Below, piece after piece: positions 4,873 to 5,043 of a stretch of DNA of 5,043 bases (its first letter is position 1; each line of letters opens with the position of its first letter). The notes below the pieces were generated by a model, which made no database searches, was not told where the DNA came from, and worked only from the letters and a program-made list of their open reading frames with translations. The position numbers and the translations under genes were made by a program. Origin of the DNA: JACMLX01 sp031374935 (GTDB taxonomy: Bacteria; Gemmatimonadota; Gemmatimonadetes; Gemmatimonadales; Gemmatimonadaceae); assembly GCA_031374935.1 (NCBI GenBank), contig JANMHB010000132.1, positions 1-5,043 on the forward strand. The letters are read 5' to 3'.

Positions 4873-5043
4873 TGCCCAAAGCAGCCCAGACACTGACTGG
4901 GAGCGACGTCGCGCGTGTCCTTGGTGTCACGACAGCCGCAGTCACGAACTGGAAGGCAGGCGGATGTCCGAGTCGGTTGACGTCGGGTCGGCATCTGTAC
5001 GTCTTGGCCGATGTCGTCAACTGGCGTTTGGAACGTGCGCGCG
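4872..5043 (+). CDS. Nu1-like terminase small subunit, N-terminal part (cut by window edge)
   Basis: The ATG at 4872 opens a frame that runs off the right edge, showing 57 residues. Residues 8-30 form a helix-turn-helix (LTGSDVARVLGVTTAAVTNW, W27, KAGGCP), followed by a wing-like segment (SRLTSGRHLYVLADVVNWRL). The order matches the winged-helix N-terminus of lambda Nu1 (LADIFGAS..TIQNWQEQGMP, then a YD.AAVIKWY-like stretch). Nu1 recognises the cos site and loads the large terminase subunit, so a gpA-type terminase gene would be expected just beyond the window. The SD is poor: a run of seven G (4860-4866) lies 5 nt before the ATG and could pair loosely with the anti-SD. The start overlaps the stop of the doubtful ORF. 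Excisionases and other small MerR-like HTH proteins share this fold, so the family is likely but not certain from the N-terminus alone. Confidence 0.75.
   Translation, partial: MPKAAQTLTGSDVARVLGVTTAAVTNWKAGGCPSRLTSGRHLYVLADVVNWRLERAR

Overview
The window looks like part of a tailed-phage genome or prophage from a high-GC bacterium. By eye it is GC-rich, and the real genes strongly prefer G or C at third codon positions. Every supported gene lies on the + strand. Genes are packed tightly, often with 1-4 base stop/start overlaps, and most have Shine-Dalgarno sequences. Nothing in the sequence fixes the host taxon. The phage assignment rests on a Prim-Pol plus SF3 helicase replication pair, a compact run of small unknown genes, and a Nu1-like terminase small subunit at the right end.

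Layout from left to right: (1) 1-147 is the 3' end of an unrecognised gene, followed by a perfect 7-bp GC hairpin (157-176). (2) 195-1064 encodes a primase/polymerase (Prim-Pol, AEP superfamily) and 1061-2509 encodes a D5/P4-type SF3 replicative helicase. They overlap by ATGA and are probably translationally coupled. (3) 2510-2772 has no gene. It carries eight near-copies of a 10-bp motif, consensus AACTGTCCTA, in two clusters flanking an AT-rich island of about 70 bp. This is the most striking non-coding structure here and a good candidate for the replication origin, or for an operator, recognised by the adjacent replication proteins. A C-rich, G-poor leader follows. (4) 2773-4041 holds three small unknown genes and a stand-alone JAMM/MPN-fold protein, joined by GTGA, TGATG and GTGA overlaps. 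(5) 4067-4612 encodes a charged, coiled-coil-rich protein whose leader closely resembles that of the gene at 2773. (6) 4613-4871 is about 260 bp with ambiguous coding signal and dense GC-rich dyads and short direct repeats, directly before the terminase gene. By position and structure it could be the packaging (cos) site. (7) 4872-5043 is the start of a Nu1-like terminase small subunit, cut by the window edge.

Taken together, the window runs from DNA replication initiation (Prim-Pol, helicase, possible origin) through an early/middle accessory cassette to the start of DNA packaging. The main candidates for something undescribed are the iteron-like array, the possible cos region, and the small-gene cassette with the JAMM protein.
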